The notes: generated by a model from the letters alone, not told the origin. 64,000 bases of DNA from Bacilli bacterium (GCA_017544525.1 JAFYEA010000028.1:155954-219953), one strand, 5' to 3'. Positions 51,889-60,802 are shown, numbered from the stretch's first letter. Numbers and translations are program-made.

Positions 51889-53889
51889 ATGAGAATATTA
51901 GAAGAATTAAGAAATAAAAACGTTTATATTTACCCAATTAAACAATTAGTTGTTACTAATGAAAAAAACTATAATTTAGATAGAATAAAATCTTTAAAGG
52001 AATTAAAGACAAGTTCAGTTTACAATGTTGTTTTAAGATGTTTAGAAATATTAGAAACAAAGGAAACAAAATATAAAGAAATAATAGCTGAAGTATTATT
52101 ATGGATGGATACTGCAAAAGCAGGAACTAAAGATGATATAAAAACATGGAAAAAACTTGGTTTTAATCTGTTTACACATAATTTGGGATCGGCTGAAATA
52201 TATAAAAAATATTCTTCTAATTTTAACAAACTTATTTATATATTAATTAAAACTCATGGATTAATTGGTCAATATATAAAAGGTGAAGTTAATCTAAATA
52301 CTAACAAAGAATTATATTATTTATTAGAAGAAAATATAATTTCTAAAAAAGATTTAAAAGAAATCCTTTTAATATTAAATGAATGTATTATAACAGAAGT
52401 TTCTAGAAAGATATATGAAAAAGAAGAAAAACAAATTGAAAAAATAATTGATAAAATATTAGATGGAAACTTTGATGAAAAACTAGATATTATCAAAAGA
52501 ATAGATATGCTAAATGAAGGTATTAGTGAAGATGATAAAACAACAATTAGAAATATTCTTAAAGATAAAAAAATAAAGGATAATATTGAAAAAGTATTTT
52601 ATTCTTCTGAATTATGGTATTATGAATCAGCATTAAAAAACTTTGATGTTACTAAACAACTAAAAATATTATTAATAATATCTAATTACATAGATGGAAT
52701 AAGTGAAATAACATTTAGTCCAGTTATGAAAAGTATATATTTAGATTATAAAAGAATTAAAAGGGTTAATATTTATAAACAAAGAATTATTGAAAACTAT
52801 TTAGATGAAATAACTTTTGATCAAATTTTAAACAAAGAAATTAAAAATAACATAAATATATCTTACGTGGTTATTAAAGACAATACTACATTGGAATTTA
52901 ATTTTGAATTTTCCAAAGTGGCAAAAAAGTTAATTGAATTTTGCGAAGTTGCTTATGAGAGTAGTAGTTTATATAATAAATCAGTAATTTTATTATATGA
53001 TTTGTTTGGATTTAGGAAAGATGATTATGATAGATTTTATAATGAAATAGATTATTTAGAAACCATGAATAGTGTTATTAATCATAAATCAATACTACTT
53101 GATTTTATAGTAGGTGATAATGTACTTGATGTTGGCCCTGGAGGAGGGGCATTAATGGATTTAATACTAGATACATATAAAGATAAGAATGTATATGGAA
53201 TTGATATATCAAGTAATGTAATTGAAGAACTAAACAAAAAGAAAATTAATGAAAAAAGAAATTATAATTTAGTTAAAGGAAACGCAATAAATTTAGAAGA
53301 ATACTTTAAAAATGGTAGTTTAGACACAATTATTTATTCATCAATAATACATGAATTATTTTCATATATTGAATACAATGGTAAGAAGTTTAATCATGAC
53401 GTTATTAAAAAAGCATTAATTAGCGCTTACAACACATTAAGTAATCATGGTAGAATAATAATTAGAGATGGAATAATGAGTGAGAAAGTTCCAAGAATTA
53501 TTGAGTTTAAGAATAAAGATGATATAAATATATTTAAAAGATATGTTCAAGAATTTAAAGGAAGAAAAATAAAATATGAGTTATTAAATGATAATAGAAT
53601 TAAACTTGATATAAATGATGCGATGGAATTTTTATATACTTATACATGGGGTAGTGAAGCTTTTGAATTAGAAGTTCAAGAACAATTTGGGTATTATACT
53701 CCAAGTGAATATGAAAAAATGATAGTTGAGACATTACCTAATTCTAAAATTATATATTCCAAAGCATTCTTGCAAGATGGATATAAGAGTCACTTAGAAA
53801 ATAAAATAAATTTTTATGATGAAAACCTAAATACAGTTAGTCTTCCTAATAGTACATATATTTTAGTTATTGAGAAAGGAGAAAAATAA
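51889..53889 (+). CDS. Large protein with C-terminal SAM methyltransferase domain
   Basis: 666 residues behind TAGGAG. The first about 390 residues are helix-rich with no domain I recognise (Lys/Ile/Glu). From about 400 a Rossmann methyltransferase follows: VLDVGPGGGALMDLILD (motif I), YGIDISSNVIEELNKKK, and LDTIIYSSIIHELFSY. The remaining part includes a family-style end. Methyl group acceptor unknown; with the radical SAM block it may finish a modification. It overlaps the nrtR-like start by 1 nt. Confidence 0.78.
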   Translation: MRILEELRNKNVYIYPIKQLVVTNEKNYNLDRIKSLKELKTSSVYNVVLRCLEILETKETKYKEIIAEVLLWMDTAKAGTKDDIKTWKKLGFNLFTHNLGSAEIYKKYSSNFNKLIYILIKTHGLIGQYIKGEVNLNTNKELYYLLEENIISKKDLKEILLILNECIITEVSRKIYEKEEKQIEKIIDKILDGNFDEKLDIIKRIDMLNEGISEDDKTTIRNILKDKKIKDNIEKVFYSSELWYYESALKNFDVTKQLKILLIISNYIDGISEITFSPVMKSIYLDYKRIKRVNIYKQRIIENYLDEITFDQILNKEIKNNINISYVVIKDNTTLEFNFEFSKVAKKLIEFCEVAYESSSLYNKSVILLYDLFGFRKDDYDRFYNEIDYLETMNSVINHKSILLDFIVGDNVLDVGPGGGALMDLILDTYKDKNVYGIDISSNVIEELNKKKINEKRNYNLVKGNAINLEEYFKNGSLDTIIYSSIIHELFSYIEYNGKKFNHDVIKKALISAYNTLSNHGRIIIRDGIMSEKVPRIIEFKNKDDINIFKRYVQEFKGRKIKYELLNDNRIKLDINDAMEFLYTYTWGSEAFELEVQEQFGYYTPSEYEKMIVETLPNSKIIYSKAFLQDGYKSHLENKINFYDENLNTVSLPNSTYILVIEKGEK

Positions 53890-54707
53890 TGGAATATAAA
53901 AGTGAAGAAGAATTTTTAAAACATTATGATGTAAGCATATATGATAGACCATCTGTAACAAGTGATGTAGTATTATTTAGTGTTGCTGATGAGGTACAAA
54001 ATAATTATAGAAAATTAAGTAAAAAATATTATAGTGTTTTACTTGTTAAAAGAAAAAATTATCCTTTTAAGGATAAGTGGTGTTTGCCTGGAGGCTTTGT
54101 TAAAAATAATGAAACAACTGAAGAAGCAGCTAGAAGGGTACTTGCAGATGAAACAAACCTTCATAATATATTTATGGAACAATTATATACTTTTGATGCA
54201 CTAGATAGAGATCCTAGAACTAGAGTTATGAGCGTTACATATATGGGACTTGTTGATAAGAATAAATTAGATGATACATTATATGAAGATGCATCATGGT
54301 TTAATATTACATCTATGGAAGATGAAAAACATTATTATGTAACTCTTGATAACGGAAATGAGCAATTAAAATATGTAATTAAAAAAGTGTTAAAAGAAAA
54401 GACAACAGATAGATATTATTTTGAAATAGAAAAAAACGATGGTCTTGCTTTTGATCATCCTAGAGCTATAACTGCTGGTATGGCAAGACTTAAAACAAAA
54501 ATAACATATACAGACATAGTTTTTAATATGATGGGTGAATATTTTACATTAGGTGAACTTCAACAAGTATATGAAATAATCTTAGGAAAAAAATTGTTAG
54601 ATCCGGCATTTAGAAGAATCATAGCTGATAAAGTTGAAAAAACAAATAAAATTAAAACAGGTGAAGGACATAGGCCAAGTGTATTATTTAAATACAAAGG
54701 TAAGTAG
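53889..54707 (+). CDS. nrtR: NrtR-type transcriptional regulator of NAD genes
   Basis: 272 residues behind GAGAAAGGAG, TAATG overlap with the previous gene. Nudix domain with box GGFVKNNETTEEAARRVLAD then ETNL (REUxEE lost), then the NrtR DNA-binding part: GLAFDHPRAITAGMARLKTK, FTLGELQQVYEIILGKK, DPAFRRIIADK and GHRPSVLFKYKGK. NrtR is an ADP-ribose-responsive repressor of NAD biosynthesis; here it sits within its likely target cluster, so autoregulation is expected. It is clearly paralogous to the protein at 5.2 kb, with the same layout throughout. Confidence 0.9.
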   Translation: MEYKSEEEFLKHYDVSIYDRPSVTSDVVLFSVADEVQNNYRKLSKKYYSVLLVKRKNYPFKDKWCLPGGFVKNNETTEEAARRVLADETNLHNIFMEQLYTFDALDRDPRTRVMSVTYMGLVDKNKLDDTLYEDASWFNITSMEDEKHYYVTLDNGNEQLKYVIKKVLKEKTTDRYYFEIEKNDGLAFDHPRAITAGMARLKTKITYTDIVFNMMGEYFTLGELQQVYEIILGKKLLDPAFRRIIADKVEKTNKIKTGEGHRPSVLFKYKGK

Positions 54708-54716
54708 GTGTTATTT

Positions 54717-55517
54717 ATGAGAGTAATAAACAAAATAAAAATATTCTCAAATGGACTAGAATTTTCAAATGCTATTGAAGAAGAACTACTTCAATTATTG
54801 AAAATGTATAATTTTGAAATTGTTGAAGATGGCGATTTTGATTTGGCTATTGCTTTGGGAGGAGATGGATCTTTCTTAAAGATGGTTAAAAACAATAATT
54901 TCAATAGCGATAATTATTATATAGGAATTAATACGGGTACTTTAGGTTTTTTACAAGAAATAAAACCTGATAGATTAAAAGTGTTTGTTGATTCATTAAA
55001 TAATAATGATTTTAAAGTTGATAGTATAGGAATTCTTGAAACTCATATTACTACAGATGATTCAGTATCAAGATATTACTCATTAAATGAATTAGTTATT
55101 CGTGAGCTTGATTTAAATGTGTTTACTGCTGGTGTATATGTTGGTGGACATAAACTGGAAACATTTGCAGGAGATGGACTATTAATATCAACAAGTGTTG
55201 GATCTTCAGCGTATAATACTAGTTTTAGAGGTGCTTTAATATACAATACATTTCATGCTTTACAAGTAACTCCAATTGCACCAATTAATAGTAAAATTTA
55301 TAGAAATCTATTAAATCCAATCATAGTGCCAGAAAAGATGCACATAGAAATATATCCGATTAAAAAAACGATATTAGCTATATTTGATGGAGAAAACAAA
55401 AAATATAAAGATGTTAAAAAAATTGAATGTTATGTTAAAAATAAGAAACTTAAATTTTTAAGAATGAAAGACTACAATTTTATAGATATAGTAAATGAAA
55501 AGTTTTTAAATGATTAG
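54717..55517 (+). CDS. nadK: NAD kinase
   Basis: 266 residues from ATG 54717 (AGGTG upstream). NAD-kinase motifs: LAIALGGDGSFLKMV, YIGINTGTLGFLQE, the NE of SLNELVIRE and GDGLLISTSVGSSAYNTSFRGALI. It phosphorylates NAD to NADP and closes the cluster. Confidence 0.96.
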   Translation: MRVINKIKIFSNGLEFSNAIEEELLQLLKMYNFEIVEDGDFDLAIALGGDGSFLKMVKNNNFNSDNYYIGINTGTLGFLQEIKPDRLKVFVDSLNNNDFKVDSIGILETHITTDDSVSRYYSLNELVIRELDLNVFTAGVYVGGHKLETFAGDGLLISTSVGSSAYNTSFRGALIYNTFHALQVTPIAPINSKIYRNLLNPIIVPEKMHIEIYPIKKTILAIFDGENKKYKDVKKIECYVKNKKLKFLRMKDYNFIDIVNEKFLND

Positions 55518-55539
55518 TATAAACAATTAATAGTAATAA

Positions 55540-55545
55540 TATAAT
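55540..55545 (+). promoter_or_regulatory. TATAAT immediately before a start codon (leaderless)
   Basis: TATAAT 55540-55545 is 4 nt from ATG 55550; no ribosome site. Confidence 0.6.
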
Positions 55546-55549
55546 TAGT

Positions 55550-56557
55550 ATGAAAAAAATATTAAAAGTATTATTGCTTTTTTTATGTATTAAAGTTAAT
55601 GCTTCAATAGTTGTAATGGATGCTGACAGCGGTAGAGTATTATATAGCAAAAATATGAATGAACAAAGATTAATAGCATCTACTACTAAGATAATGACAA
55701 GTATAATTGCTCTTGAAAACGGTAATTTAAATGATACATATGTAGTAGGAGAAGAAATAAAAAGTGCTAATGGATCCATGATATATGCAAAGATAGGGGA
55801 AAAATTTACTTTAAATGATTTGTTACATGGTTTGATGTTACAAAGCGGCAATGATGCAGCAATGACAATTGCAAGTAATGTAATGAAATATGATGAGTTT
55901 ATAGCAGCAATGAATATTAAAGCATTTAAACTTGGAATGTATAATACTTATTATGAAAATCCTCATGGTTTAAACGACAATACTAAGAATAAATCTACTG
56001 CATATGATATGGCATTATTAATGAGATATGCAATTAAAAATAAAGATTTCTTAAGAATAACTAGAACTAGAAAATATATAGTTGGTAGATATATTTGGTA
56101 TAACAAAAACGAACTATTAAGAGATTACAAATATACTATTAGTGGAAAGATAGGATTTACTAAAAAAAGTGGTCCTGTATTTGTTTCTAGTGCTAAAAAA
56201 GACAACAAAACATTAATAATAGTTAGTATAGATGAAAGTGATAAATTTAAATTACATAAAAAATTATATGAAGAATTTTTTAATAAATATAATAGGTATA
56301 AAATACTAGATAAAAACATCTTTTCATTTAAAGTAAAAAATAATAATTATGATAATTATTATATAGAAAATGATTTTTATATGTTATTAAAAAGCAACGA
56401 AATTAACAAAGTTGATATAAAAGCAAATATAGGGAATCACTATAATTATGCAAGTGTTTATTTTGATAATAAAATAATACATAATGAAAAAATATATAGG
56501 TTATCATATAATGAAAGAAATAACAAAATAAAGGAAATATTGTCATTTTTTAAATAA
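55550..56557 (+). CDS. D-alanyl-D-alanine carboxypeptidase family (S11)
   Basis: 335 residues with a signal peptide (MKKILKVLLLFLCIKVNA). S11 motifs: SxxK in ASTTKIMTSI (about residue 43), SGND (about 98), ENPHGL, and the KTG-like site reads SGKIGFT. KTG with Ile for Thr is unusual in this family and may weaken hydrolysis. The enzyme would trim pentapeptides in peptidoglycan outside the membrane. It ends with an extra beta region like the DacA tail, but without a clear membrane-anchoring helix. Confidence 0.87.
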   Translation: MKKILKVLLLFLCIKVNASIVVMDADSGRVLYSKNMNEQRLIASTTKIMTSIIALENGNLNDTYVVGEEIKSANGSMIYAKIGEKFTLNDLLHGLMLQSGNDAAMTIASNVMKYDEFIAAMNIKAFKLGMYNTYYENPHGLNDNTKNKSTAYDMALLMRYAIKNKDFLRITRTRKYIVGRYIWYNKNELLRDYKYTISGKIGFTKKSGPVFVSSAKKDNKTLIIVSIDESDKFKLHKKLYEEFFNKYNRYKILDKNIFSFKVKNNNYDNYYIENDFYMLLKSNEINKVDIKANIGNHYNYASVYFDNKIIHNEKIYRLSYNERNNKIKEILSFFK

Positions 56558-56586
56558 TAATGTATAATTTGAACTGGTGAAATTGT

Positions 56587-57300
56587 ATGGAAAGATTACA
56601 AAAATATTTGGCATCTTGCGGTGTGGCATCTAGAAGAAAAAGCGAGGATTTAATAGCAAAAGGTAAAGTACAAGTAAATGGAAAAACGATTACTGATTTG
56701 GGCTTTAAAGTAAATGAAAAAGATGAGGTTTTAGTTGATGGATTATTAATTAAAAGGTCGGAAAAACTATACTATTTGTTATATAAACCAGAAAAAGTAA
56801 TATGTTCTGTTAAGGATGAAAAAGGTAGAAAAACTGTAATAGATTTAATTGATACAAAAGAAAAAATCTTTCCAGTAGGAAGGCTTGATTATGATACAAG
56901 TGGATTGCTATTATTAACAAATGATGGAGAGTTAACTAACAAATTAACACACCCTAGTGGCAATATAGAAAAAACATATCAAGCTAAGATTGAAGGATTA
57001 ATAACTCCTAAAGAAATATACGAGCTTGAAAAAGGAATTGTTTTAGATGGAGTTAAAACTAAAAAAGCAAAAGTTAAATTAAAAAAAATTGATAAAAAAA
57101 ATAATAAGTCTTATGTAGAAATTACCATAACAGAGGGAAGAAATCATCAAGTTAAAAATATGTTTATGTATTTTAATCATAAAGTATTAAAATTAAAAAG
57201 AATTAAATACTCTATATTTGATTTAAAAGGACTTAGTATTGGAGAATATAGAACATTAACTATTAAAGAAGTAAAACAACTTTATAGTTTAGTTAAATAA
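56587..57300 (+). CDS. rluB: Ribosomal pseudouridine synthase RluB-type
   Basis: 237 residues. S4 RNA-binding domain (MERLQKYLASCGVASRRKSE) followed by the RsuA/RluB catalytic part: PVGRLDYDTSGLLLLTNDG with the active-site Asp, THP..NIEKTYQ, and EGRNHQVKNMFMYF. RluB makes a pseudouridine in the 23S rRNA. A spacing of 29 nt from the carboxypeptidase gene. Confidence 0.93.
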   Translation: MERLQKYLASCGVASRRKSEDLIAKGKVQVNGKTITDLGFKVNEKDEVLVDGLLIKRSEKLYYLLYKPEKVICSVKDEKGRKTVIDLIDTKEKIFPVGRLDYDTSGLLLLTNDGELTNKLTHPSGNIEKTYQAKIEGLITPKEIYELEKGIVLDGVKTKKAKVKLKKIDKKNNKSYVEITITEGRNHQVKNMFMYFNHKVLKLKRIKYSIFDLKGLSIGEYRTLTIKEVKQLYSLVK

Positions 57301-57302
57301 TG

Positions 57303-57311
57303 TGATATAAT
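57303..57311 (+). promoter_or_regulatory. Extended -10 promoter
   Basis: TGA-TATAAT at 57303-57311, before the 57.3-kb gene; no clear -35. Confidence 0.5.
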
Positions 57312-57326
57312 AAATGTGGTGATAAT

Positions 57327-58382
57327 ATGAAAAAGACAAAAGAAAAAGATTTAAAAATAACGGGAACTAAATGGTTAATAGTATTTGCAATAATAGTAGC
57401 GTTAATGTTTATAGCGGTTATGATATTACATTTTTTAAAGAAAGACACTATTAATACATTTGAAGTGAGCAAGGATTTAACTAAGTTAAATTATATTGGA
57501 ACTGAAGAGTACTCCCCATTAGATGATAAAGTATATACAAGTTATGAAGAATTATCTAAGTATTATAATGTTGAGGGAGTAAAAGAATTAGATTTTATTA
57601 ATAATAATTATGCTATTATTTCTGTTTCTTATGATAATTGTGGTGAAAAAAATCCAACCCCTACATCATATAAGAAAAAAGGTAACAATGTTATTGTAAC
57701 TGTTTATTATGATAAGAGTTGTGGCTTCTGTGCACCTCTATACGATTATTATGCTCTTGCGGTAGACAAATCTGTAACTAGTGTAAATATAGAATTTGAT
57801 TCAATATCTAGGAATGTAAAACACTGTGATCCAAATGTCGTATATAAACCAATTATATATTTATATCCAACTGAAAAAACAAATGTAAGTGTTAAACTTG
57901 GATATCCTAATAAAATAACAACATCATATCCAAAATATAATAAGGGTTGGTTGGTAACAGCAGATCAGTATGGCAACTTATATGATTTTAATAATAAATA
58001 TTATTATGCATTATATTGGGAGGGGAAAAACTTTAATATTGATGTAACCAATGAAGGATTTGTTGTAACTAAGGAAAATATTATTCCTTTTCTAGAAGAA
58101 AAATTAGAATTATTAGGTCTTAATGAAAAAGAAAGAAATGAATTCATTATGTACTGGTTACCTAGATTAGAAAAAAGCAATCTTAATTATATAAGATTTG
58201 TTTCTAAAGAAGAAATTGATAATTATATGCCATTAATTGTTGAACCTAAACCAGATAATGTAATAAGAGTATATATGGCATATAAACCATTAAAAAAAGA
58301 AATAAACGCGAAAGAGCAAAAACTTGTTACACCATCACGTACTGGATTTACAGTTGTTGAATGGGGTGGAAGCGAGATATAA
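57327..58382 (+). CDS. Membrane-anchored protein with KPI-YLYP C-terminal domain
   Basis: 351 residues behind GGTGATAAT. One N-terminal helix (about 14-36), an about 120-residue extracytoplasmic part with four Cys (DNCGEK, SCGFCA, KHCD) and a C-terminal domain of about 175 residues shared with the protein at 15.9 kb: KPIIYLYPT, SYPKYNKGW, YYYALYWEG, GLNEKERNEFIMYWLP, GFTVVEWGG. Function unknown. The CGFC could be redox-active. Confidence 0.78.
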   Translation: MKKTKEKDLKITGTKWLIVFAIIVALMFIAVMILHFLKKDTINTFEVSKDLTKLNYIGTEEYSPLDDKVYTSYEELSKYYNVEGVKELDFINNNYAIISVSYDNCGEKNPTPTSYKKKGNNVIVTVYYDKSCGFCAPLYDYYALAVDKSVTSVNIEFDSISRNVKHCDPNVVYKPIIYLYPTEKTNVSVKLGYPNKITTSYPKYNKGWLVTADQYGNLYDFNNKYYYALYWEGKNFNIDVTNEGFVVTKENIIPFLEEKLELLGLNEKERNEFIMYWLPRLEKSNLNYIRFVSKEEIDNYMPLIVEPKPDNVIRVYMAYKPLKKEINAKEQKLVTPSRTGFTVVEWGGSEI

Positions 58383-58383
58383 A

Positions 58384-58412
58384 AAAATAGAACTCAATTT
58401 GAGTTCTATTTT
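58384..58412. terminator. Bidirectional terminator
   Basis: Thirteen-bp stem AAAATAGAACTCA (58384-58396) with TGAGTTCTATTTT (58400-58412), between convergent genes. Confidence 0.88.
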
Positions 58413-58603
58413 TCATCCTCTATTGTGATTGCTTCGCCAGGACATGCTTCAATTAAATCTAGTAAATCAGCTTTGTCTGCTTCTTCAACATCCTCTTGTT
58501 TTACTCTGCTAAAACCTTCATCATTAAATTCAAAATATTTTTCGTTTTGTGCTACACATAAACCACACCCTATGCAAGCGTCACTAACTCTCAATTTTTC
58601 CAT
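58406..58603 (-). CDS. Small 4Fe-4S ferredoxin
   Basis: 65 residues from ATG 58603 (AAGGAG upstream). One cluster: CIGCGLC near the N-terminus and the fourth Cys in EACPGEAI, as in Bacillus-type monocluster ferredoxins. It is an electron carrier, an obvious partner of pyruvate:ferredoxin oxidoreductase at 18.3 kb. Confidence 0.93.
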   Translation of the reverse strand: MEKLRVSDACIGCGLCVAQNEKYFEFNDEGFSRVKQEDVEEADKADLLDLIEACPGEAITIEDEK

Positions 58604-58703
58604 AATAATCTCCTTCAATAATTAATATATGTTAATTATATCATATTATTTGAGTTGTTGAAAATAAAAAAATAATATGATATTATTATTATGGTGAAAT
58701 AAT

Positions 58704-59720
58704 ATGAGTTCAAGGATGGAAAAATATGATAATGTTTCACTAGATAATATGAGTCGTACTAAAAGAAATGAAAGTATATATAACTCAACTGATATAGGCG
58801 AATTATCTAGAATTAAAACTAACACAAATGTTAGTGTTATTTCTGATGCACCAAAAGAAATAGATTTAGAAAAAATAAGAAATTATGTTAATTCTTTGAA
58901 CGAAGAAAAAGAAGAAAAAAGAAAAAGAATATCATTGGAGTTGCCTGAGGAAGAAAAGGTAGAAGTAACTAGAAAAGAAGAAAAGGATTATGATATTAAT
59001 TCTGTTCTTGAAAGAGCAAGAGACAATAGAGAAATTGACTATGAAGAAGAAAGAAGAAGAAAAATAAATAATACTCAAATAGATATATTGAAAAACATAA
59101 AAATAAAAGATGAGCAAATTGAAATTGAAAAAGATCCTGATATAACAGAATCAATTGAAGAATTAAATACAGAAGAAAAAACAATTGTTGACTTAATAAA
59201 AGATATTCAATCAAATAGTTCTAAAAGTAAAAAGAAAGAATTATTTGAAGATTTAATGGGAGATGGGGATGATACAATAGTAGCTCCTATTGAAGAAGAA
59301 GCAACAAAAGATAATATTAAAGAGGCTTTATTTAATATTACTCAAGATTTGGAATCTATTATGGAACCCGAAAATGATTTCACTCATGAGATTAATATTG
59401 AAAAAGAAGCAATAAAAGAATCAAAAAACAATAAAAATGAATTGGAAAAAATTGAAGATACAGATAAAATAGACACAGTTGATTTAGAAAACATTGGTGA
59501 TACAACTACTGATACTCCTAAAATAACAGAAGTTGATAAATCATTTTATACTAATTCAATGTCATTTAGCAAAACAGATTTTGAAGGTTTTGAAGATTTG
59601 GAAAAAGGTGTTAAAAAAAGTAGTACATTTACTAAAATTGCAATTGGAGTAATAGTATTGTTATTAATAGCTACGATAGTTTTAATATTGAATTTTGTGT
59701 TTGATTGGAATCTATTATAG
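58704..59720 (+). CDS. Charged tail-anchored protein of unknown function
   Basis: 338 residues, GGTG upstream. Low-complexity Glu/Lys-rich and coiled-coil-like segments, ending with a single membrane helix at about 312-333 and a few residues outside, so most of the protein is cytoplasmic (tail-anchored). No domain recognised. Followed by a terminator and the yunB gene. Confidence 0.7.
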   Translation: MSSRMEKYDNVSLDNMSRTKRNESIYNSTDIGELSRIKTNTNVSVISDAPKEIDLEKIRNYVNSLNEEKEEKRKRISLELPEEEKVEVTRKEEKDYDINSVLERARDNREIDYEEERRRKINNTQIDILKNIKIKDEQIEIEKDPDITESIEELNTEEKTIVDLIKDIQSNSSKSKKKELFEDLMGDGDDTIVAPIEEEATKDNIKEALFNITQDLESIMEPENDFTHEINIEKEAIKESKNNKNELEKIEDTDKIDTVDLENIGDTTTDTPKITEVDKSFYTNSMSFSKTDFEGFEDLEKGVKKSSTFTKIAIGVIVLLLIATIVLILNFVFDWNLL

Positions 59721-59732
59721 ATTCCTTTTTTA
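59707..59732 (+). terminator. Intrinsic terminator before yunB
   Basis: GGAATCTA (59707-59714), TTA, TAGATTCC (59718-59725), then five T; overlaps the end of the previous gene. Confidence 0.85.
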
Positions 59733-59736
59733 TTCA

Positions 59737-59742
59737 TATAAT
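59737..59742 (+). promoter_or_regulatory. TATAAT immediately before a start codon (leaderless)
   Basis: TATAAT 59737-59742 is 5 nt from ATG 59748; no ribosome site. Confidence 0.65.
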
Positions 59743-59747
59743 TTAAT

Positions 59748-60440
59748 ATGAAATTAAAAAAATTAGAAATTAAAGATAGTGATAAAGTGTTATTAATATG
59801 TATTATAATCATAATAGTGGCCTTTATTTTTATAAAATTATTTACGTATAGAAGCGAACCAATATTAATGGATTATGCTAAAAAGGAATCAAATATTATA
59901 ATAAGTTCAATTATTAACAAATCAATAAATGAAATAGTATATAAAGACAACTATTATAATTATATTAAAATAGAAAAAGATAGTAGTGGGGAAATCACTA
60001 ATTTAAATTTTAATAATAATAAAATAAATCAAATGTTATATTTAATTACAGATAGCATATTAAATAGTATTAAAAAAATAGAAAAAGGAGATTACAATAA
60101 TCTAAATGTTGAGCATATTAATAATAAAGATAATATATATTATATACCTATGGGAATAATACATAACATTCCAATTTTAGTCAATATAGGTCCTAAAATA
60201 CCTTTCAAAATTGAAATGTTAGGTAGTACAAATAATAGTAGTTATAACAATATAAAAGAATATGGTATTAATAGTTCAATTGTAGAAGTGTTTATTAAAA
60301 TTGAAATGCAAATACAGATTATTTTACCATTTAAATCTGATACGGTTACTGTTGAAAAAAATGTGCTACTAGATAGTAAAATAGTTCAAGGTAAAATTCC
60401 AGATTATTATGGTGGGATGTTATCAACATCATTGAAATAA
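59748..60440 (+). CDS. yunB: YunB-like sporulation protein
   Basis: 230 residues. N-terminal membrane helix (about 14-32), then the YunB body: SSGEITNLNFNNNKINQM, YYIPMGIIHNIPILVNIGP, PFKIEMLGS, an INSSIVEVFIKIEMQIQIILPF stretch, and SKIVQGKIPDYYGG. YunB in Bacillus is a mother-cell-expressed spore protein. In this lineage it may be a relic or point to sporulation ability. It is probably leaderless. Confidence 0.85.
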   Translation: MKLKKLEIKDSDKVLLICIIIIIVAFIFIKLFTYRSEPILMDYAKKESNIIISSIINKSINEIVYKDNYYNYIKIEKDSSGEITNLNFNNNKINQMLYLITDSILNSIKKIEKGDYNNLNVEHINNKDNIYYIPMGIIHNIPILVNIGPKIPFKIEMLGSTNNSSYNNIKEYGINSSIVEVFIKIEMQIQIILPFKSDTVTVEKNVLLDSKIVQGKIPDYYGGMLSTSLK

Positions 60441-60484
60441 TATAGTTATGATGCTATAATACATATGGATTGAAGGTGAACAAC

Positions 60485-60775
60485 ATGATAATAGAAGTTG
60501 AAAACAATAAATATAAAATAGTAAAAGATTATAGAGATGGTTTTGATAAAGATTTGTTTTTAGAAAAGTATACAAATTATTTTGAAAACTATGATTATAT
60601 TGTTGGAGATATAGCATATTCTAAGCTAAGATTAAAAGGATTTAATAAAAAAACAAATAAGTTTTTTAATAAATTAAACGATTATAATAATGTTGAAAAA
60701 TATTTAAAAGAAAACTGCGCATATGATTGTAGGTATTTTATCCTAGAAAAAGTAACCGAAAAAGAGCAAAAATAA
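60485..60775 (+). CDS. yutD: YutD-like protein
   Basis: 96 residues from ATG 60485 (AAGGTG upstream). YutD/DUF1027 outline: KYKIVKDYRDGFDKDLFLEKYTNYFENYDYIVGDIAYSKLRLKGF and a late CAYDCRYFILEKV. Function is not established. In Bacillus genomes yunB and yutD lie in one neighbourhood, as here. Confidence 0.85.
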   Translation: MIIEVENNKYKIVKDYRDGFDKDLFLEKYTNYFENYDYIVGDIAYSKLRLKGFNKKTNKFFNKLNDYNNVEKYLKENCAYDCRYFILEKVTEKEQK

Positions 60776-60802
60776 TATCAAATCAATTGATATTATTTTT
60801 TT
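60768..60802 (+). terminator. Intrinsic terminator
   Basis: AATAATATCAA (60771-60781), ATCAA, TTGATATTATT (60787-60797), T run. Confidence 0.75.
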
